Shown: positions 48,587 through 57,673, counted from the stretch's first letter. The stretch: DNA of 64,000 nucleotides from Pseudonocardia hierapolitana (GCF_007994075.1 NZ_VIWU01000001.1:5332001-5396000); one strand, 5' to 3'. Numbers and translations: made by a program. The notes: generated by a model from the letters alone, not told the origin.

Positions 48587-48888
48587 CCCTGCAGTTGTTC
48601 CTGCTGCTCGCCGCCGGGCTGTTCGCGATCGGGCTCTACGGGGCGCTGTCCCAGCAGTCGATCGTGATGCTGATGATGGGCCTCGAGCTGATGCTGAACG
48701 GCGTGATCGTCGCGGCGGCGGCGTTCTGGTACTTCGTCTCGCCGGGCGGCACCGACGGCCAGGTGCTCATCGTCGTGATCATCACCGTGATGGCGGTCGA
48801 GATGGCGGTCGGGTTCGCCGTCGTCACGGCCATCTACCGGGCCCGGCAGGTGGACATGACCGACGACGCCGCCGATCTGAAGGGCTGA
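48583..48888 (+). CDS. nuoK: Complex I-like membrane subunit NuoK
   Basis: A 101-residue, three-helix NuoK. The two membrane glutamates needed for proton transfer are kept (MMGLELMLNGV near residue 36 and MAVEMAVGFAVV near 72). It resembles MnhC/MrpC of antiporters as well as NuoK; the operon context decides for NuoK. It starts inside the nuoJ stop. Confidence 0.88.
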   Translation: MTLQLFLLLAAGLFAIGLYGALSQQSIVMLMMGLELMLNGVIVAAAAFWYFVSPGGTDGQVLIVVIITVMAVEMAVGFAVVTAIYRARQVDMTDDAADLKG

Positions 48889-48892
48889 CGCG

Positions 48893-50683
48893 ATGCTGTG
48901 GTGGCTGGTCGCGGTGCCGCTGCTCGCGGGCGCCGGGCTCGCGCTCGCGGGTCGCCGCGCCGACCGGGCCGCGCCGGCGGCCGGGGTGCTGGTCGCGGTC
49001 GCCGTGCTGGCTCTCGCGATCACCGCGGCGCTCACCCGCCCCGCCGTCGACGCACCGCTCGTGGCCGGGGTCCGCGCCGGGCTCGCCGTCGACGGGCTCT
49101 CGGCGCTGATGGTCGTCACCGTCGCCGGTGCGACGCTGGCCGTGCTCGCCCACGCCGCGGGCGAGGCGGAGCTGCGGACCGCGCGGTTCGTCGGGTGCAT
49201 GCTGCTGTTCGCCGGGGCGATGCTCGTGACGGTCACCGCGACCACCCTCGCAGCGCTGCTCATGGCCTGGGAGGTCATGGGCGCGATGAGCTGGGCGCTC
49301 ATCGCCCACCGGTGGCGGGAACCGGAGTCGGTGCGCGCGGCGCACACGGCCTTCCTCACCACCCGACTCGCCGATGCCGGGCTCTACGTCGCCGCCGGAG
49401 CCGCGCTGGCGGGCGGCGTCGGATCGCTCGCGCTCGCCGAGCTTCCGGTCGCGCGCGAGCCGTGGCTGCACGTCGTCGCCGCCGGGCTGGTCGTCGCGGC
49501 GCTGGGGAAGTCGGCGCAACTGCCGTTCAGCTTCTGGCTGTCGCAGGCGATGCGCGGCCCGAGCCCGGTCTCGGCGCTCCTGCACTCGGCCACGATGGTG
49601 GCGGCCGGGGCGTACCTGCTGCTGCGGCTCGCTCCGCTGCTCGAGACGGCCGGGTGGGCCGCGCCGCTGGTGGCGTGGGTCGGTGCGGCGACGGCCCTGC
49701 TGATGGGGCTGGTCGCGGTCGCGCAGTCCGATCTCAAGCAGCTGCTCGCGGCCTCGACGTGCGCGCAGATCGGGTTCATGGTGCTCGCCGCGGGCGTCGG
49801 CGGCGTCGCGGGCGGGGCGCTGCAGCTGGTGGCGCACGCCGCCACCAAGAGCCTGCTCTTCCTCGGAGCGGGTGCCTGGCTCGTCCTGCTCGGGACGAAG
49901 CAGCTCGGCGAGCTCCGCGGCGCAGCGCGGCGCTACCCCCTGGTCGGCGTGACGTTCACCGTCGGCGCGGCCTCACTGGCCGGCCTCCCGCCGCTCTCCC
50001 TGTGGGTGACGAAGGACCTGGTCCTGGCCGCTGCGCTGGACCGGAGCACCGCCCTCTACGTCGTCGGCCTGGTCGCAGCGCTGGTCTCGGCGATCTACAG
50101 CGCGAAGGCGGTGTGGTGGGTCTGGCAACCGCCCCCTTCCGACGAACGGCGCGTTCGTCGGATAGGTACCGACGAACGCGCCGTTCGTCGGAACGGGGTG
50201 TTGCCGCTCGGAGTGCTCGCGCTGCTCGCCGCCCTGCTCGGGATTCCCCTTCTCACCCTCGCTTCCGCACCCTGGGAGCTCGTCCTGTCCGGAGCGCTCG
50301 CGGTCGTCGCCGTCGCGGTGACTTGGCGGGTCGCGGGGCGGATCGGGGCCCCGCCCGTGCTCGCCTCGTGGCTCGGGATCGAGCGCCTCTCGCACGCGGT
50401 GGTCGTGCGGCCGGTTCTCGGCCTCGCCCGGCTGCTCGCCCGCTTCGACGACGGCCTGGACAGCTCCGTGACCGCGGTGGCCCGGGGAACCGTGGCCGTG
50501 GCGCAGGCGCTGGACCGGCGGGGCGAGGGGGCCGTCGACGGCGCGGTGCGCGGGATCGCGGACGGGGCCCGCGCCCTCGGCAGGCTCGCCCGCCGCCCGC
50601 AGACCGGGCAGGTCCACCAGTACTACGCCCAGGCGGCCGCCGCGCTCGCGGTGCTGGCCCTCGTCGTGATCGTCATGGGGTGA
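48893..50683 (+). CDS. nuoL: Complex I-like proton-channel subunit NuoL with an in-frame repeat
   Basis: A 596-residue antiporter-like subunit. Channel residues are intact: the Glu in MAWEVMGAMSW near 125, the Lys in LGKSAQLPFSFWL near 205, HSATMV, and the Lys in HAATKSLLFLGAG near 320. The C-terminus (RPQTGQVHQYYAQAAAALAV) is typical of NuoL, so the lateral helix is probably present. Near residues 416-433 the 53-bp palindromic repeat is translated in frame as roughly DERRVRRIGTDERAVRR, in a loop between two helices. It overlaps nuoM by four bases. Confidence 0.9.
   Translation: MLWWLVAVPLLAGAGLALAGRRADRAAPAAGVLVAVAVLALAITAALTRPAVDAPLVAGVRAGLAVDGLSALMVVTVAGATLAVLAHAAGEAELRTARFVGCMLLFAGAMLVTVTATTLAALLMAWEVMGAMSWALIAHRWREPESVRAAHTAFLTTRLADAGLYVAAGAALAGGVGSLALAELPVAREPWLHVVAAGLVVAALGKSAQLPFSFWLSQAMRGPSPVSALLHSATMVAAGAYLLLRLAPLLETAGWAAPLVAWVGAATALLMGLVAVAQSDLKQLLAASTCAQIGFMVLAAGVGGVAGGALQLVAHAATKSLLFLGAGAWLVLLGTKQLGELRGAARRYPLVGVTFTVGAASLAGLPPLSLWVTKDLVLAAALDRSTALYVVGLVAALVSAIYSAKAVWWVWQPPPSDERRVRRIGTDERAVRRNGVLPLGVLALLAALLGIPLLTLASAPWELVLSGALAVVAVAVTWRVAGRIGAPPVLASWLGIERLSHAVVVRPVLGLARLLARFDDGLDSSVTAVARGTVAVAQALDRRGEGAVDGAVRGIADGARALGRLARRPQTGQVHQYYAQAAAALAVLALVVIVMG
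50138..50190. repeat. 53-bp nested palindromic repeat, copy 2, inside nuoL
   Basis: CCGACGAACG-GCG-CGTTCGTCGG, spacer ATAGGTA, then CCGACGAACG-CGC-CGTTCGTCGG; the second half is the exact reverse complement of the first. Flanking CCCCCTT and AACGGGG extend the symmetry to about 67 bp. It matches copy 1 (11217-11269) at all but two positions. It is read through in frame, so it is not a terminator here. Confidence 0.9.
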
Positions 50684-52191
50684 ACGCAGTGCTCTCGCTG
50701 ATCGTGTTCCTGCCCGCGGTGGTGGCGGCGGTGCTGCTGCTGGTGCCGGCCACCGCGCCGCGGCGGGTGTTCACCGGCGCCTGGGTGGGGGTCAGCGCCG
50801 TCGACCTCGCGCTGGTCGTGGCGGTGTGGCTCACGCCGGGCAGCGGGTTCCGGTTCGAGGAGCGGGTGGCCTGGATGCCGACCGTCGGCATCTCTTACCA
50901 CGTGGGGGTCGACGGGATCTCGCTTCCGCTCGTCGCGCTCACCGCTGTGCTCTTCGCCGGGTGCGCGGTGTTCGCGCTGCGGGAGACCCGCCGGGTGAAG
51001 AGCTACGTCGCGCTGTTCCTCGCCCTGCAGACGGTGTCGCTCGGGCTCTTCGTCGCCCTGGACCTGATCCTGTTCTTCCTGTTCTTCGACCTGTCGATCG
51101 TGTTCATGTACTTCCTGATCGCCGGGTGGGGGCACGGCGAGCGGGCCCGCGCGGCGGCGCTGAAGTTCTTCCTCTACACGTTCCTCGGGTCGCTGGCCCT
51201 GCTGCTCGGGTTCATCGTGCTGTACCTCGCCGCGGAGCCGCACACGTTCGACATCGTCGAGCTGGTCGCGGCCGATCCGCTCGCAGGCGGCGGGCCGGCG
51301 GCCGCGCTGGCGCTGCTCGCGATCGGGATCGGCCTCGCGGTGAAGACGCCGACGGTGCCGTTCCACACCTGGCTCCCGCCCGCTCACACCGAGGCGCCGG
51401 CCACCGGCTCGGCGATCCTCGCCGGGATCCTGCTGAAGATGGGCACGTACGGCTTCCTGCGCATCGCGATGCCGATCCTGCCCGACACGTGGCGCCAGTA
51501 CGCCGTGGTCGCGGTCGTCGTCGGCGTCGTGTCGGTGCTCTACGGGGCCCTGGTCGCGCTGGCCCAGAGCGACGTCAAGCGGATGATCGCCTACACGTCG
51601 GTGAACCACATGGGTTACGTGGTCCTCGGCGTGGGCGCGGCCGGGATACTGGCAGGCAGCGACGAGCAGGCCCGGCAGCTGGCCACGACCGGCGCGGTGA
51701 CCCAGATGGTGGCCCACGGCCTGATCACCGGGGCGCTGTTCCTGCTCACCGGCGTGCTCTACGACCGCGGCCGCACCTACGACATGGCCGCCTACTCCGG
51801 GCTCGCGGCGCGGACGCCGCTGTTCGCGGGCGTGTTCGCCGTGGCAGCGTTCGCGTCGCTGGGTCTGCCCGGCTTCGCCGGGTTCATCGCCGAGTTCCAG
51901 ATCTTCACCGGCGCGCTGGCGTCCGCGCCGGTCGCGACCGCGCTCGCCGTCCTCGGCATCCTCGTCACGGCGGCGCTGTTCCTCCGCGCGCTGCAGCGGG
52001 TGTTCCTCGGCCCGGAACGCCTGCCGGACGCGCCGGGCACGCCACGGCCGTTCGCCGACCTGCACCCCAGCGAGACGGTCGCGATCGTCCCGCTGCTGGC
52101 GCTGGCCACCGTGATCGGGGTGCTGCCCCGGTTCCTGCTCGACGTGATCGAACCGGCGTCCCGCGCGCTCGTGGAGCTGGTCGCCCGGTGA
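50680..52191 (+). CDS. nuoM: Complex I-like proton-channel subunit NuoM
   Basis: A 503-residue antiporter-like subunit. VKTPTVPFHTWLPPAHTEAP with its Lys near residue 220 and ALAQSDVKRMIAYTSVNHMG near 292 are hallmarks of NuoM. The conserved helix-5 Glu (canonical FFE) is Asp here, in FFDLSIVFMYFLIAGWG near 127. The GTG start overlaps nuoL, and nuoN overlaps its end. Confidence 0.92.
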   Translation: MNAVLSLIVFLPAVVAAVLLLVPATAPRRVFTGAWVGVSAVDLALVVAVWLTPGSGFRFEERVAWMPTVGISYHVGVDGISLPLVALTAVLFAGCAVFALRETRRVKSYVALFLALQTVSLGLFVALDLILFFLFFDLSIVFMYFLIAGWGHGERARAAALKFFLYTFLGSLALLLGFIVLYLAAEPHTFDIVELVAADPLAGGGPAAALALLAIGIGLAVKTPTVPFHTWLPPAHTEAPATGSAILAGILLKMGTYGFLRIAMPILPDTWRQYAVVAVVVGVVSVLYGALVALAQSDVKRMIAYTSVNHMGYVVLGVGAAGILAGSDEQARQLATTGAVTQMVAHGLITGALFLLTGVLYDRGRTYDMAAYSGLAARTPLFAGVFAVAAFASLGLPGFAGFIAEFQIFTGALASAPVATALAVLGILVTAALFLRALQRVFLGPERLPDAPGTPRPFADLHPSETVAIVPLLALATVIGVLPRFLLDVIEPASRALVELVAR

Positions 52192-53615
52192 ACGGCATGA
52201 ACGAGAATCCGGCGGCGCTGCTGCCGGAGCTGTTCCTGCTCGGTGCCGCCGTCGTCGGGCTGCTGCTGGGCGCGTGGCTGCCCCGGGACCGGCAGTGGCT
52301 GGTGCGACTGCTCGCCGCGGCCGCCGCCCTCGCCGGGCTGGTCGCCACCGCCGTCGCGGCCGCCCGGCCCGACGAGCTCGTGTTCGGCACCAGCTACGCC
52401 GTCGATACGCCCACGCACGCCACGCGCGCGATCGTGCTGGTCGCGGTGCTCGTGGCGCTGGCGCTGTCGGTCGACGCGACGGCCGGGCACCGGCGCGAGA
52501 CCGAGTTCGTGGTGCTGCTGCAGCTCGGCGCGTTGGGCACGATCGTGCTCGGCGGCGCGAACGACCTCCTGCTGCTGCTCGCGGCGTTCCTGCTGGCGAG
52601 CGTGCCGTTCTACGCCCTCGCGGGCTGGGACAAGAGCTCGCTCGGCACCGAGGCCGCGATGAAGTACTACCTGTCGGGGGCGTTCCTCGGCGTCGCGATG
52701 CTCACCGGCACCGCGATCCTCTACGGCGTCGGCCGCGCCACCGGATACGGACCGCTCCGCGAGGGATTGGCCGCCGCGCCGGTGGCAGCGGCCGGGGTGG
52801 GCCTCGTCGCCGTGCTCGCCGGGCTGCTGTTCAAGGTCGGCGGCGTGCCGGGGCACTTCTGGGTCCCGGACGTCACAGACGGCACCCCGCCCGCCGTGGC
52901 CGCGATCGTCACCACGATCCCCAAGATCGGCGGTCTGGTCGCGCTGTACCGCCTGCTGACGGTCGCGGTTCCGGCCGACGCCCTCGACTGGCCGCTGCTC
53001 GTCGCGGTACTGGCCGCCGCCTCGATGACGCTGGGCAACCTCGCCGCGTTCTTCCAGACCACGGTGCAGCGGCTGCTCGCGTACTCGACGATCAGCCAGG
53101 TCGGCTACCTGCTGATCGCCGTGGCGGTCGCGGGCCGGGCGGATCTCGCCCAGCCCGCGCTGCTCTACTACGTCGCCGGGTACGCCGTCACGAACCTCGG
53201 TGCGTTCGCCGTGGTGGCCGAGTTCCCGCAGGCGCGGACGATCGAGGACTATCGCGGGATGGCCCGGCAGCACCCGGGCTTGGCCGTCGCGCTCGCCGTC
53301 TGCCTCCTCGGGCTGATCGGGACGCCGCCCACCGCGGTGTTCGTCGGGAAGCTCGCGGTGTTCACCGCGGCCGTCGACGGTGGGTTCGCGTGGCTCGCGG
53401 TTCTCGCGATCGTCAACACGGTCGCGAGCGTCTTCTACTACCTGCGCTGGATCGCGCCCACGTTCCGCGGGACCGATTCCGAGGCGGCCGCGCTGCGACC
53501 GGCCGGCACCTGGTCGGCCGGCACCGCGTACGCGTGTGCCGGCCTCGCGGTGGGGCTCGGAGTGGCGGGGGGCGTCGCCTTGCCGTTGCTGGTGGGGCTG
53601 CCCATCCCGGTGTGA
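52188..53615 (+). CDS. nuoN: Complex I-like proton-channel subunit NuoN
   Basis: A 475-residue antiporter-like subunit. TEAAMKYYLSGAFLGVAML near residue 150, LLFKVGGVPGHFWVPDVTDG near 213 and LAYSTISQVGYLLIAVAVAG near 298 match NuoN. The helix-5 Glu of other NuoN proteins is replaced: the segment reads LAAFLLASVPFYALAGW, with no acidic residue. It starts at a GTG overlapping nuoM and is the last gene of the operon. Confidence 0.9.
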   Translation: MNGMNENPAALLPELFLLGAAVVGLLLGAWLPRDRQWLVRLLAAAAALAGLVATAVAAARPDELVFGTSYAVDTPTHATRAIVLVAVLVALALSVDATAGHRRETEFVVLLQLGALGTIVLGGANDLLLLLAAFLLASVPFYALAGWDKSSLGTEAAMKYYLSGAFLGVAMLTGTAILYGVGRATGYGPLREGLAAAPVAAAGVGLVAVLAGLLFKVGGVPGHFWVPDVTDGTPPAVAAIVTTIPKIGGLVALYRLLTVAVPADALDWPLLVAVLAAASMTLGNLAAFFQTTVQRLLAYSTISQVGYLLIAVAVAGRADLAQPALLYYVAGYAVTNLGAFAVVAEFPQARTIEDYRGMARQHPGLAVALAVCLLGLIGTPPTAVFVGKLAVFTAAVDGGFAWLAVLAIVNTVASVFYYLRWIAPTFRGTDSEAAALRPAGTWSAGTAYACAGLAVGLGVAGGVALPLLVGLPIPV

Positions 53616-53668
53616 CGGGCCGGTGCCCATCGACACCGCCGAACGGGCCCCCGTACGCCGCTGAATGG

Positions 53669-53680
53669 CCTTGCGCAAGG
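53669..53680. promoter_or_regulatory. 12-bp perfect palindrome upstream of the zinc-finger-like gene
   Basis: CCTTGCGCAAGG lies in the 101-bp gap after nuoN, 37 bp before the next start. It may be an operator; nothing else is seen in this gap. Confidence 0.3.
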
Positions 53681-53716
53681 ATCTCACCCACCTCGATCGG
53701 ATGATGGAAGAGCACC

Positions 53717-55453
53717 TTGCAAACAAAGGCGAGCGGCGCCCATCCGCTCAGCGGGATCGCCGTCCACGACTGGCCGTGCGACCGTTGCCACGCCGACCCA
53801 CGGCAACCCTGCCGGACGCTGCGGTCCGGGAAACAGCGGAGAGTGGCCCACCTCGCGCGCTGGTCGACCGCGGTCGTGTTCACGCTGGCCACGAGGTGGC
53901 TGCCCCGGCTCCCGGTGTGGGACCGGCTGACGCTCGCCATCCGCGCCGTCGGCAGCACGGACGGCACCGCGCCCCCGGCCGCGTGGAACGACGTCACGGC
54001 CCTGCTGTGGCAGGCCGACCAGCTGCAGAAGGCCCTCGTCCGCCGCGTCGTCGACGACGCCGACCCGTACGTGGACGTCTCGGAGCTGCGCAGGCCCGGT
54101 CTGCATCTGGCCGCGACCATGAAGGAGGCCGGGAACCTCCTGCGTCAGCAGTACCTGCAGGACGATCCCCGGCGGGCCGAGGTCGACACGATGGTGCTGC
54201 CCGAGCACGAGGGCGAAGGGCCCGCTCGGCTCACCCTCGCCCAGCTGCGGGCCGCCCGCGACCTCGGGCAGGTGCACGTCATGACCGCCGACATGGCCCG
54301 CCGCGCGGCGGCCGTGGAGGCGGCGAGCGGGAGCGACACCGTCCGGTGGTCGGTGCGGTGGGACCCGTCCGGCCGGTTCGACGCGGAACCCGTCCCGGAC
54401 GGGGACGGGGATCGTCCCGGCGTGCGCGGCTGGGTCGCCCACCCCTCGATCGTGGCCGACGAGCTGGGGCGGTGGAGCGCGCGGCCGAGGGCGGCCGAGG
54501 TCGGGTGGCGAGGCGCGCCCCCGTCCCCGAGTACGCGGCTGTGCACGTTCACGTCCGCGGCGATGCCCCGGGTGACCGAGGAGCAGGCCGCCGCGGCGTT
54601 CATGGCGCGACGGGACGTGATCGCCGAGATCGTGGCCGAGATCGACAGCCTGCGCCGCAGCTTCCAGCAGGACCGGCTCCGGGAGGAGGTCGCCGCGCGC
54701 GCCGACCGGCTGCAGGCCGAGGAACCGCAGCTCCCGGACCTGTTCGCGCCCAGCGATTCCTGGGCGTGCACCAGGGCTGTCGAATGGGTGCGGACCCGAG
54801 CGGTCGTGCACACCCCCGACGAGGTGTGGGGCCGGTTCGACCGCGACGACCCCGAACAGGCGGGTCGCTGGATCCCGGACCGCACGGCCGAGCTGCTCGC
54901 CGTCGGGTACGCCGACGTGCCGGCCTACCTCACCCGCCACTTCGGCGCACACAGCGAGTCGGGCGCGGTGCAGCTGCTGCGGATCCCCGGCCCGGCCGGG
55001 CCGCTGTACACGGTCAGCGCGGGGTCGCGCCGGGCCCACCTGTGCCGCGTCCTGGGGCTGCCGTGGATGTTCTCGGTGACGACGATGCTGTCGCTGCCGC
55101 GACGGATCGAGACCACGGCCGTCACGCCCACCGAGCACGGTCCGGAGGGCGCTCGCGAGACGGCAGCGCTGTGGCGCGGGCTTCTCGCGCGGGGCCTCGT
55201 CCGAGGGGAGCTGATCCCGCGCTACTCGGACTGGGTGGTGGAGTTCCGGATCGAGTACGCGCTGGCTCCGTGGCTGCTGCTGCCCGCGGACCGGGCCACG
55301 GCCTACAACCAGCGCTACGAGCTGCTCCACCCGGGCGCGCTGGCGGACGCGGGGATCCCGGACGCCGCGCTGCGCAGCCCCGAGGCGTGGCGGTCCTGGC
55401 TCACGGCCGCGATCGCGACGCCGGCAGGGGTCGGAGACCGGGACGTTCCCTGA
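53717..55453 (+). CDS. Unknown protein with N-terminal zinc-finger-like domain
   Basis: A 578-residue protein I cannot assign. Residues 19-48 read WPCDRCHADPRQPCRTLRSG and continue to VAHLARW, a pattern like the actinobacterial Cys-x2-Cys-x7-Cys...His zinc finger found in phage- and plasmid-type proteins. The rest is helical and charged, with RRDVIAEIVAEIDSLRRSFQ near 295 and FSVTTMLSLPRR near 455. No catalytic motif is evident. No ATG or GTG is available, so a TTG start with GGAAG six bases upstream is chosen. It may be a nucleic-acid-binding or structural protein. Confidence 0.7.
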   Translation: MQTKASGAHPLSGIAVHDWPCDRCHADPRQPCRTLRSGKQRRVAHLARWSTAVVFTLATRWLPRLPVWDRLTLAIRAVGSTDGTAPPAAWNDVTALLWQADQLQKALVRRVVDDADPYVDVSELRRPGLHLAATMKEAGNLLRQQYLQDDPRRAEVDTMVLPEHEGEGPARLTLAQLRAARDLGQVHVMTADMARRAAAVEAASGSDTVRWSVRWDPSGRFDAEPVPDGDGDRPGVRGWVAHPSIVADELGRWSARPRAAEVGWRGAPPSPSTRLCTFTSAAMPRVTEEQAAAAFMARRDVIAEIVAEIDSLRRSFQQDRLREEVAARADRLQAEEPQLPDLFAPSDSWACTRAVEWVRTRAVVHTPDEVWGRFDRDDPEQAGRWIPDRTAELLAVGYADVPAYLTRHFGAHSESGAVQLLRIPGPAGPLYTVSAGSRRAHLCRVLGLPWMFSVTTMLSLPRRIETTAVTPTEHGPEGARETAALWRGLLARGLVRGELIPRYSDWVVEFRIEYALAPWLLLPADRATAYNQRYELLHPGALADAGIPDAALRSPEAWRSWLTAAIATPAGVGDRDVP

Positions 55454-55495
55454 CCGTGCGTCGGGCCGTCACCCGACTGGGTACGGTGTCGCTCC

Positions 55496-56077
55496 ATGCG
55501 GAGGCGGCGAGAGCGCGAGGGCGGTGACCGCCCCCACGTGCTCCTGCGCGGCCGGGTGGGCCGCACCGCAGGCGCCGTCGCCGCCGCCGTCGTCACCACG
55601 AGCGGCGGCCACCTGATCGGCACCGGCGCCGCGCCCCCGCTGCCCGGCCTCCTGCTGGCGCTGGCCCTGACGGCCGTTGCCTCGTGGTGGTTGACCCGCG
55701 ACGAGCGCGGCTGGGAGCGGCTGGCCGCGGCCCAGCTCGTCGCGCAGCTCGGTGGGCACGCCCTGTTCGTCGGCACCGCGGCGGACCCGGCCGTCCACGC
55801 GGGCCACGGCGTGCTCGGGCCGGAGCTGGTCCTGCTCGCCCACGTGCTGGGCGCGGCCGTCGCGGGGGCGTGGCTGCGCTGCGGTGAGCGCAGGGCAGTG
55901 GCGGCTGCGCGCCGCGCGGTCGCCGCGCTGCGGCGACTCCTCACCCGGCTGCTGGGGGAGTGGCGCACGGCCCGGCGACCGGCGCGACGGCGCCCGACCG
56001 GCGCGCCCGTCCCCGCCGTCCTGACCGCACGGCTGCGGCATTCGATCGTGCACCGGGGGCCTCCCGCGGTCTGCTGA
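55496..56077 (+). CDS. Small membrane protein upstream of the PepSY gene
   Basis: A 193-residue protein with about four helices (AGAVAAAVVTTSGGHLIGTG, LLLALALTAVASWWLT, LAAAQLVAQLGGHALFV, LGPELVLLAHVLGAAVAGAW) and a long Arg-rich tail. Histidines recur at helix ends (GGHLIG, GGHALF, HAGHGVLG). I know the type only as an uncharacterised companion of PepSY/copper genes. It is 109 bp before the PepSY gene on the same strand; that gap holds no clear signal. Confidence 0.6.
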   Translation: MRRRREREGGDRPHVLLRGRVGRTAGAVAAAVVTTSGGHLIGTGAAPPLPGLLLALALTAVASWWLTRDERGWERLAAAQLVAQLGGHALFVGTAADPAVHAGHGVLGPELVLLAHVLGAAVAGAWLRCGERRAVAAARRAVAALRRLLTRLLGEWRTARRPARRRPTGAPVPAVLTARLRHSIVHRGPPAVC

Positions 56078-56186
56078 CCGCCGCTTCACCGGCCGACGCG
56101 GCCGGGCCCGACCCATCTGCGCATTCCCGCGCCGTCGTGCCCGCCGCACCGTGCCGTCCCCGCTGCCCTCGAACCCCGGAGACCCC

Positions 56187-57578
56187 ATGTCCGTGATCCC
56201 GAATTCCACGACGAGTCCACCCACTCGCAGCCGGTCCGGCTGGCGCGGCCTCGTGCTGCGCCTGCACTTCTACGCCGGCCTGCTCGTCGGCCCGTTCATC
56301 CTCGTGGCCGTGGCCACCGGGCTGCTCTACGTGCTGACACCACAGCTCGAGGACTGGCTCTACGACGAGCAGCTGCGCGTGCCGCCGACAGCGCAGCAGC
56401 TCCCACTGGCCGACCAGGTGCGCGCTGCGGTGGCCACGAATCCCACCGGCGACCTCGCCGCCGTGCGGCCCGCCCCCGAGCCCGGCGCGACGACTCGGGT
56501 GCTGTTCGACGACGAGAGCCTGGGCGAGTCCGAGCGCCGCACCGTGTTCGTGGACCCCGGCACCGGCGAGGTGATGGGCTCGCTGGTCACCTACGGCACC
56601 AGCGGCGTGCTGCCGTTCCGCATGACGATCGACCAGCTGCACCGCAACCTCCTGCTCGGCGAGCCGGGCCGGCTCTACAGCGAGCTGGCCGCGTCCTGGC
56701 TGTGGGTGGTCGCGCTGGGCGGGCTGGCGCTGTGGGTTGCGCGGTGGCGGGCGCGACGGGCGGCCGTCCGCGATCTGGTTCGGCCGGAACCGGGCGCGCG
56801 CGGCCGCGGGCGCATCCTGACCCGCCACGGTTCGCTCGGCGTCTGGCTGCTGCTCGGCGCGCTGTTCCTCTCCGCGACCGGGCTGACCTGGTCGGCGTAC
56901 GCGGGCGAGAACATCTCGTCGCTGCGCGCCGCGCTGGGCTGGAGCACCCCGTCGCTCGACGTCGGCGGGCACGCCGGTCACGGCGGCGGCCCGGCCGCCG
57001 ACGTCGCGGTCGATCCCGCGCGGTTCGACGCGGTCCTCGGTGCCGCCCGGGTCGCCGGCATCGACGCCGGGATGATCGAGATCGCCCGCCCGGCCGAGCA
57101 CGGCGCGGCCTGGACGGTCACCGAGATCGGACGGGGCTGGCCGACCGAGGTCGACGCCGTCGCGATCGACGGCGACACCGGCACCGTGGTGGACCAGGTG
57201 CGCTTCGCGGACTACCCGCTCGTGGCCAAGCTCGCCCGCTGGGGCATCGACGCGCACATGGGCGTGCTCTTCGGCGTGGCCAACCAGCTCGTGCTGGTCG
57301 CCTTCGGCCTCGGGCTGATCACCCTGATCCTGCTCGGCTACCGCATGTGGTGGCAACGCAGGCCCACCCGCGGCGGGGCATGGCGGCTCGTCCCGCGCGG
57401 CAGGCTCCGGAACGCGGCATGGCCGGTCGTGGCCGTGGCGGTCCTGCTGGCCGTCCTGCTCGGCTGGTTCGCGCCGCTGCTCGGGATCAGCCTCCTCGCG
57501 TTCCTGGTGATCGATGCTGCCCTGGGCCGGCTGGACGCTCGACGGTCACGACATGTGCGATCGGTGAACCGAACGTAA
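56187..57578 (+). CDS. PepSY-associated membrane protein
   Basis: A 463-residue PepSY-TM protein with about five helices. The first is LRLHFYAGLLVGPFILVAVA with the family's early His, then an exported PepSY-like domain (TVFVDPGTGEVMGSL, TIDQLHRNLLLGEPGR), a third segment RHGSLGVWLLLGALFLSATG and another exported region containing GGHAGHGGG. These proteins occur in iron and copper uptake or resistance loci and may reduce or bind metal at the membrane. The ATG at 56187 follows CCGGAG. No regulator is adjacent. Confidence 0.82.
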   Translation: MSVIPNSTTSPPTRSRSGWRGLVLRLHFYAGLLVGPFILVAVATGLLYVLTPQLEDWLYDEQLRVPPTAQQLPLADQVRAAVATNPTGDLAAVRPAPEPGATTRVLFDDESLGESERRTVFVDPGTGEVMGSLVTYGTSGVLPFRMTIDQLHRNLLLGEPGRLYSELAASWLWVVALGGLALWVARWRARRAAVRDLVRPEPGARGRGRILTRHGSLGVWLLLGALFLSATGLTWSAYAGENISSLRAALGWSTPSLDVGGHAGHGGGPAADVAVDPARFDAVLGAARVAGIDAGMIEIARPAEHGAAWTVTEIGRGWPTEVDAVAIDGDTGTVVDQVRFADYPLVAKLARWGIDAHMGVLFGVANQLVLVAFGLGLITLILLGYRMWWQRRPTRGGAWRLVPRGRLRNAAWPVVAVAVLLAVLLGWFAPLLGISLLAFLVIDAALGRLDARRSRHVRSVNRT

Positions 57579-57673
57579 CCTTCCGAGCGTGTCTGCACGT
57601 GACCAGGCAGAGACGAGCGGCGACACCACGTGAACGGAACGGCGTGGCGCCCGGAGCGTGATGGAGGCGCCCC

